A stretch of DNA of 64,000 nt from contig JAILWY010000016.1 in the NCBI GenBank assembly GCA_022113835.1, positions 13,547,501 through 13,611,500 on the forward strand, in the 5' to 3' direction. The position numbers and the translations under genes were made by a program. The DNA is from Atopsyche davidsoni (taxonomy: Eukaryota > Arthropoda > Insecta > Trichoptera > Hydrobiosidae). Of the stretch, positions 59,325 through 64,000 are shown piece by piece; position 1 is the first letter of the stretch, and each line of letters begins with the position of its first letter. The notes under the pieces were generated by a model that did no database searches, was not told the origin of the DNA, and worked only from the letters and a program-made list of their open reading frames with translations.

Positions 59325-59506
59325 GTAGGAATACTTTTAGTGTTCCCACTTTTTTTCGACGCAACTGGTTTCGTCAATATACTAATTTGACGTTATCAAG
59401 CAGTAGCGTCAAAAACTTTAAAATGGGAACAAGACTTAAAATAGTATTTTATTTCAATAATATTACAATGGAATTCCACCAAGTACTTCTGTCAAAAATA
59501 TTTAAT
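59325..59506 (-). repeat. Diverged family 1-like copy with hammerhead-like core
   Basis: The minus-strand core at about 59364-59402 reads TTGATAA-C, hairpin GTCAA/TTGAC, GAAA, CCAGTT. The core word is the same as in family 1, but the stem sequence differs completely while still pairing. The reverse family terminus (TGGAATTCCACCAAGTACTT, CTGTCAAAAATATTTA) ends the copy. Confidence 0.7.
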
Positions 59507-60608
59507 ATAATTCCATATTAAACAATGTTCAGATATTTTAAATAACCATATAACTGTATATGTATGTAATGACTTGTATTTTCTATAAAATCTTGCTCTG
59601 TATTATATGTTAAATAATGGATTTATATTTACGTATATATTTTCCTTTTATAATAGCAAAAAAATAATTCCATTGTTTGTTACTACATTTACTAATTAAA
59701 TATCTTTTTAAATTATGTAAAAATTGTAAAGTAATGCGATTTTTAAAAAAAGTTAAAATACCATTAATTCTATTGTCCGAGTTTTTCTTTTCACTAAGCT
59801 CTATAAAGCGTTACATTATTTATTTCAAAAGCTGTCAAGAGCTTCAATGATCACAAAGAATCGAAGTTTCCGTTATAGGAAAAAGAGAAATCGATATCTA
59901 CCTTAATGATTGATTTCAAAATTAAAACTGGCAATGTAGGCTTTTGTCCTTTAAAACGAGAATCAGGGAAAACTTTTCACCGAGGATAATTTACAAATCG
60001 TTAACTTTTGCTCGAAAATGTACTTGCTAAAATATCACACCATAACCCAGCGTCCGGGCTTCAAGCTTACAATTAAAGCAGTATTGTCGGTTTGTAGAGT
60101 TGTCTGCATCATTTTCTTGAGCGATACAAATACTTTGGACTACTTTATTGAACCAATTAGATGCTCTTTTCATTTTTGAATAAAGAGATCATTTAAAATT
60201 AAATTCATAAACGAAGAAATAAATGAACATAATAATATTAATACCGCCATTAACTCACGCTTTTTACAGTAGATGAAAATTTCAATATTCATTTCTAATG
60301 CTCTTTTTTAATATTCTTTTAATTTATATCGTGATTGATTATTTTAATTGATAAATTAACATTATTTTATTTTGGAATAATTTCACCATCAAATGAGGTT
60401 GTACAATTATAAATTTGTCACAAGATTTTAGCTTCAATTAATAAATACCAACAATAATATTTACTAAAAATATTAATATTACGACAAAAAATACATATAC
60501 TCAATAAACTATAAGCCTAAGTAAGTTTGAAATAAAAAATACATGATTTTAAATGGAACATTCTTTTAACCAGTCAAATAATAATATATACATTTTTGCA
60601 GTAAGTAA
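59507..60608. other. Gene-free AT-rich stretch
   Basis: No exon, RNA gene or transposon recognised. Confidence 0.4.
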
Positions 60609-60690
60609 TCAATATTTTTGTCGGAGAGTACTCGGTTGAATTCCATTTTGATATTTTAAATAAAATACTTAAGTCATTTTTCCACATGTT
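60609..60690 (+). repeat. Dispersed repeat family 1, 5' part
   Basis: TCAATATTTTTGTCGGAGAG, TACTCGGTTGAATTCCATTT, then AAATACTTAAGTCATTTTTC and CACATGTT. The copy stops before the hammerhead-like centre. Confidence 0.75.
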
Positions 60691-63365
60691 AAAAAATATT
60701 ATTGCGTAAGAGAAAAAAAAAAGGTTTTTGAGTTAAAAAATCGGTCAATTGGGTCGGAAAGATTATGAAGGAGTCATGACATGGACAACTTATAAATTGG
60801 TGGCTAAAGTCACCGGCCGGCACGTTGTGTTAATAAAAGAATTCGTGGAATAATTAGCATCAGAGGAAAGAGGTCCAATTATGTGTTTTGAATTGCTTTC
60901 GTATTATATTTGAGGAAAAGCGGTAAGGAAGCGGCATTGTTTAATATCGATGGATGAGTAAAGGTCGGTGACTCTCCTCCAGGGCGCAGGCGGGGGCGGA
61001 GCAAATAAGATTTTACTGGCGTGCTAAAATAAAACCAAGTAAAACCTTTTCTCTCACATCGAAAAACCCTTTATTGATACAGGTACATTTAAACTTATTA
61101 ATTAATAAGATGTGATCTGCTTCGTGTCGTAACCGCTTGGACACTTGAAACAGAGAAGAGTAACCTGAACCAGAAAAAGACCTTAAAATTGTTATGACTT
61201 TATACATTTGTTTCAAATAATATTTAACTGTTTTTAAAAATTACTATATTCATTTTCACTCGGGCAAATTTTTCATTCATGTTTACTCGCGTCCATAAAT
61301 GATAGTATAAAAGTGACATTTATGTTTTACAAAATATTTTATTTTCTTTCTCGTTAGTTTGAACATACTTTTTCATCAACATTGTATTCATTGTGATGAT
61401 TACAAAAAAAACATTACTTGACTCTACCTTAAAATCAAACTGTGAAATTTTAAATTGCTTTTTTTAAATTAAGTTGGTATATATTTCATATATTTTTTTA
61501 TAATCTGAGTCTTTTTCGTTTTTAAATAACATAGGTATATTTTTTAAAGTATTTTATATCATAATATTTACGCTTACACTTTATAGTTCATTTTGTTTAA
61601 CAAGGGGTCATTATTCATCTAAAAATGATACACTACCATCAATAGATAACTTGAATCAAAAATATGATTTTTTATCAAAATATAGGAAAAATCTTTTACG
61701 CAATATTCTTATCGTGTATCAAAAGCTCTTTCAAGAAAATTACTTAATTACAAAGTAAATTCAAAAATTATTAAGTCTCAAAAGACGACTTGTTTCAAAG
61801 ACGGGTAATGGATATCTTTGCATATTATGTGCCGAGGATCCAATAAAAAAAGGATTTCGTTTTATTTCGATTTAATGTCGTCATCGTGAGGGGCGGGGGG
61901 TTCTGTGACGTCATTACTCGCGCCCCGGCCTGGGCTAATATTTTAATTCCCTTTACGCCGCGGCTCCGGGGGTGGTGGCGGATTACAGAGCAGTCATCGA
62001 AGAAGAGGCGCGGCGATCAAGAAGATGAGCTCTCGAGAAAAAACACAGTAAAACGATGAGATGCTATAATATCAAATGATCAAAAGCTATCTCACCAGGT
62101 TTTATATATTCCTGCTTGAAATCAACACTTTACATAAAAACAGAAGGAAATCAGACATATACTGCCAAATTTTGAGTATTTTTAAATAACAATCAATTGT
62201 TCTTTTGAAACTGTAAATCTTACTGATTAAAAATAAAGACCTATTTTATGCTTGCTTTTCTATTACAGTATTCATAGAAGTATTACGTAAACTTCAATAA
62301 TTATTGTAATATAAAAATTACAAATCAATAAGTATTATTAAACGAAAAAAATCTACTCTCAAACGAAAAATAAACATGAAAGTAAACTTTTCCATTTATT
62401 GGGTCTTTAATTACACATCTTGGTAACTTTTAAAATATTCATTTGTTGACATTTATGGCACCATTTTTTTCATCTAGCGACCTCTCCGATCGTCAGTCTA
62501 GTATACTGTCGGGCTAAGCGGGGATTGAGGCAGCCAGGATATCACAACATCAAGAAAATTGTGGACACTTGAACACCATAAAACAAGAATAAACTTCTTA
62601 CGTCTTTTATTATCGAAGTCTTGTAAGTGAACACAATTGCCTTAACGGCCAGCCCGGACATCTGCCGGTCGCGGTAGAGATAAACAGGAACGATTTCCAC
62701 TTTAGTGCCTACATAACAAGGTTACGTAACTCATAAAATAACCTTTCCCGGTTCCTGACTATAAATTTGTATAATTATAAGATTAGAGCGTCCGAAAGGT
62801 ATGTAATGTATTGTGTATCGCGCAGGGTAGTTTGCCACTCACTCAATTATTACTCAACCCACATATTGGTAAAAAAAAAACCCATGTTTTGAGAAAATTC
62901 ATAAGAAAATCCCAAAAGTTTATTTTTAGTTTTATATTGAAAGCGTATATTAAAAAGCACTTTCATATTATAAATTTTTATCTCTGCTCACAGGACGGCA
63001 CTTAAGAATACCATCTGGCTCGAGTCGTGTATCAGCGAACGCTGCGGCAGTCACATCCGCCGCAATAATACATAATCTCGGTTTAATTCAGTATTGATGC
63101 GATGCTCTCGCGAGATATCCCCAGTCACAGGCAGCTGTAAGGAAGCCGCGATATCAAATCCACTTTAGAGAGCTATCCGCGCCGAAGAGACTGCGCCAGG
63201 CTCTGCAGCTGCAAGAGCGCGCCTCCACTGGATCTCTTTTGAAATAAAAATCTGAGCGAATAGCTCATAGTAGCAAATAGGCTGAAAAATAACTTAAACA
63301 ACGTATTAAATATTCTACAAACTGTTCAGTATCACAGATTGACATTTACTTTTGGGTAATGGATT
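60691..63365. other. Gene-free stretch with GC-rich patches
   Basis: GC-rich patches lie at about 60780-61010, 61880-62045 (with GGGGCGGGG-type runs), 62480-62700 and 62985-63235. None shows a convincing coding frame with splice sites. Confidence 0.35.
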
Positions 63366-63530
63366 GATGTGGGTTCGAATCCCACACAAGTCACGATGAT
63401 ATTTTCTGAGAGTTTTCTTTAATCGTTTTCAATGTGTGAAAAAATGTGCTTAATCACATAAACATACTAATACCTGCATGGGTAAATAAAAACGCATTCT
63501 GATTGACATTAATCAAACTTAATATAGTTG
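63366..63530 (+). repeat. 5'-truncated SINE copy
   Basis: The copy begins with a perfect T-arm (GTGGGTTCGAATCCCAC) but lacks the rest of the tRNA-like head. It continues with CACAAGTCACGATGATATTT and the shared body, ending in an AAATAAAAACGC tail. 63381-63462 is identical base for base to 63782-63863. Confidence 0.7.
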
Positions 63531-63717
63531 AATGGTGCGCGTCTCGGCTAAACATCAATAGATTTTAAAATAATAATAACCAGATTTGGATATAAAAATG
63601 CTTCACTTGTTACTTTAATTAAAAAGTCCAGTGTTTGCAAATCATTAAATATTGATTAGCCCGAGCATATTAGTTCATATGTAGAATATGATTATTAAAA
63701 ATTCTCACTAAATTGCA

Positions 63718-63890
63718 GTGGCTCGTTTGCATAGTTGGATAAATGCACCGGCCATGAAAGCTTGGGGATGTGGGTTCGAAACCCACACAAGTCACGATGA
63801 TATTTTCTGAGAGTTTTCTTTAATCGTTTTCAATGTGTGAAAAAATGTGCTTAATCACATAAATTTACTTTGCATTAAAACAAATAAATA
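63718..63890 (+). repeat. tRNA-derived SINE copy with recognisable head
   Basis: The head (63718-63795) can be drawn as a tRNA. The acceptor GTGGCTC faces AAGTCAC with six of seven pairs. The A-box region is TTGCATAGTTGGATAAATGC and the T-arm GTGGGTTCGAAACCCAC is perfect, with B box GGTTCGAAACC. The body and tail match the copy 400 bp upstream. The anticodon arm pairs poorly, so this is a SINE rather than a tRNA gene. Confidence 0.7.
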
Positions 63891-64000
63891 CATACAAACC
63901 TTTTCCATTATCATCATATAACTTAGTAAAAATTAAGGTTACTTCGTCATTCTTCTGACATTCCATTCTATTATAATCTATCACAAATTTTGAGTAGCAT

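Noticed and set aside
63718..63795. Functional tRNA gene
   Set aside because: The T-arm and acceptor are good but the anticodon arm pairs poorly, and the segment is fused to a repeated SINE body.
1..64000. CRISPR arrays, bacterial-type operons or riboswitches
   Set aside because: None seen. Intron-containing Gr genes and eukaryotic repeats indicate an insect nuclear genome.

Overview
The window looks like nuclear DNA of an insect. It is strongly AT-rich, has small phase-0 introns with GTAAGT/GTGAGT-type donors, and carries a tandem cluster of insect-type gustatory receptor (Gr) genes. It also holds tRNA-derived SINE-like repeats, Tc1/mariner and pogo/Tigger-like relics, and many short repeats resembling Penelope-like-element terminal repeats. 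I could not resolve the insect order.

Region 1 (about 0.6-8.0 kb) is the gene-dense part. It contains three tandem + strand Gr paralogues with the same architecture: one long exon followed by three short exons of about 23, 30 and 19-24 codons, all joined by phase-0 introns. The first (644-2283) is a pseudogene: its large exon has an in-frame TGA, two frameshifts and a deletion, yet its three small 3' exons remain open with usable splice sites. The second (3764-5147, 385 aa) and third (5506-7988, 384 aa) appear intact. They are predicted seven-transmembrane, ligand-gated chemoreceptors; nothing in the sequence indicates the ligand. A degenerate minisatellite lies between the first two.

Region 2 (about 8-64 kb) has no convincing complete gene. 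It is an AT-rich desert with short GC-richer patches every 1-3 kb, which could be cis-regulatory islands or exons of a gene with giant introns. A few exon-like segments with good splice sites are reported at low confidence (23125-23188 +, 50726-50769 +, 56877-57019 -). The rest is repeats: at least twelve copies of one short dispersed family (terminus TCAATATTTTTGACAGAGAG), a 450-bp palindromic element, an internally deleted mariner with a duplicated inverted end, a Tigger-like relic, several SINE-like loci and AT/GT microsatellites.

The most interesting signal is that four different repeat families share one RNA-like architecture. It is a [C/T]TGA-type core, a hairpin, GAAA, then a short self-complementary block followed in most copies by TC. 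This is the layout of a short-stem-III hammerhead ribozyme, as known from terminal repeats of Penelope-like elements. In the most abundant family the core is TTGATAA or a variant instead of CTGATGA, which in the fullest copies is a paired change at the two positions (C3 and G8) that base-pair in the hammerhead active site. Two miRNA-like or inverted-repeat hairpins (32041-32116 and 38553-38639) are also notable.
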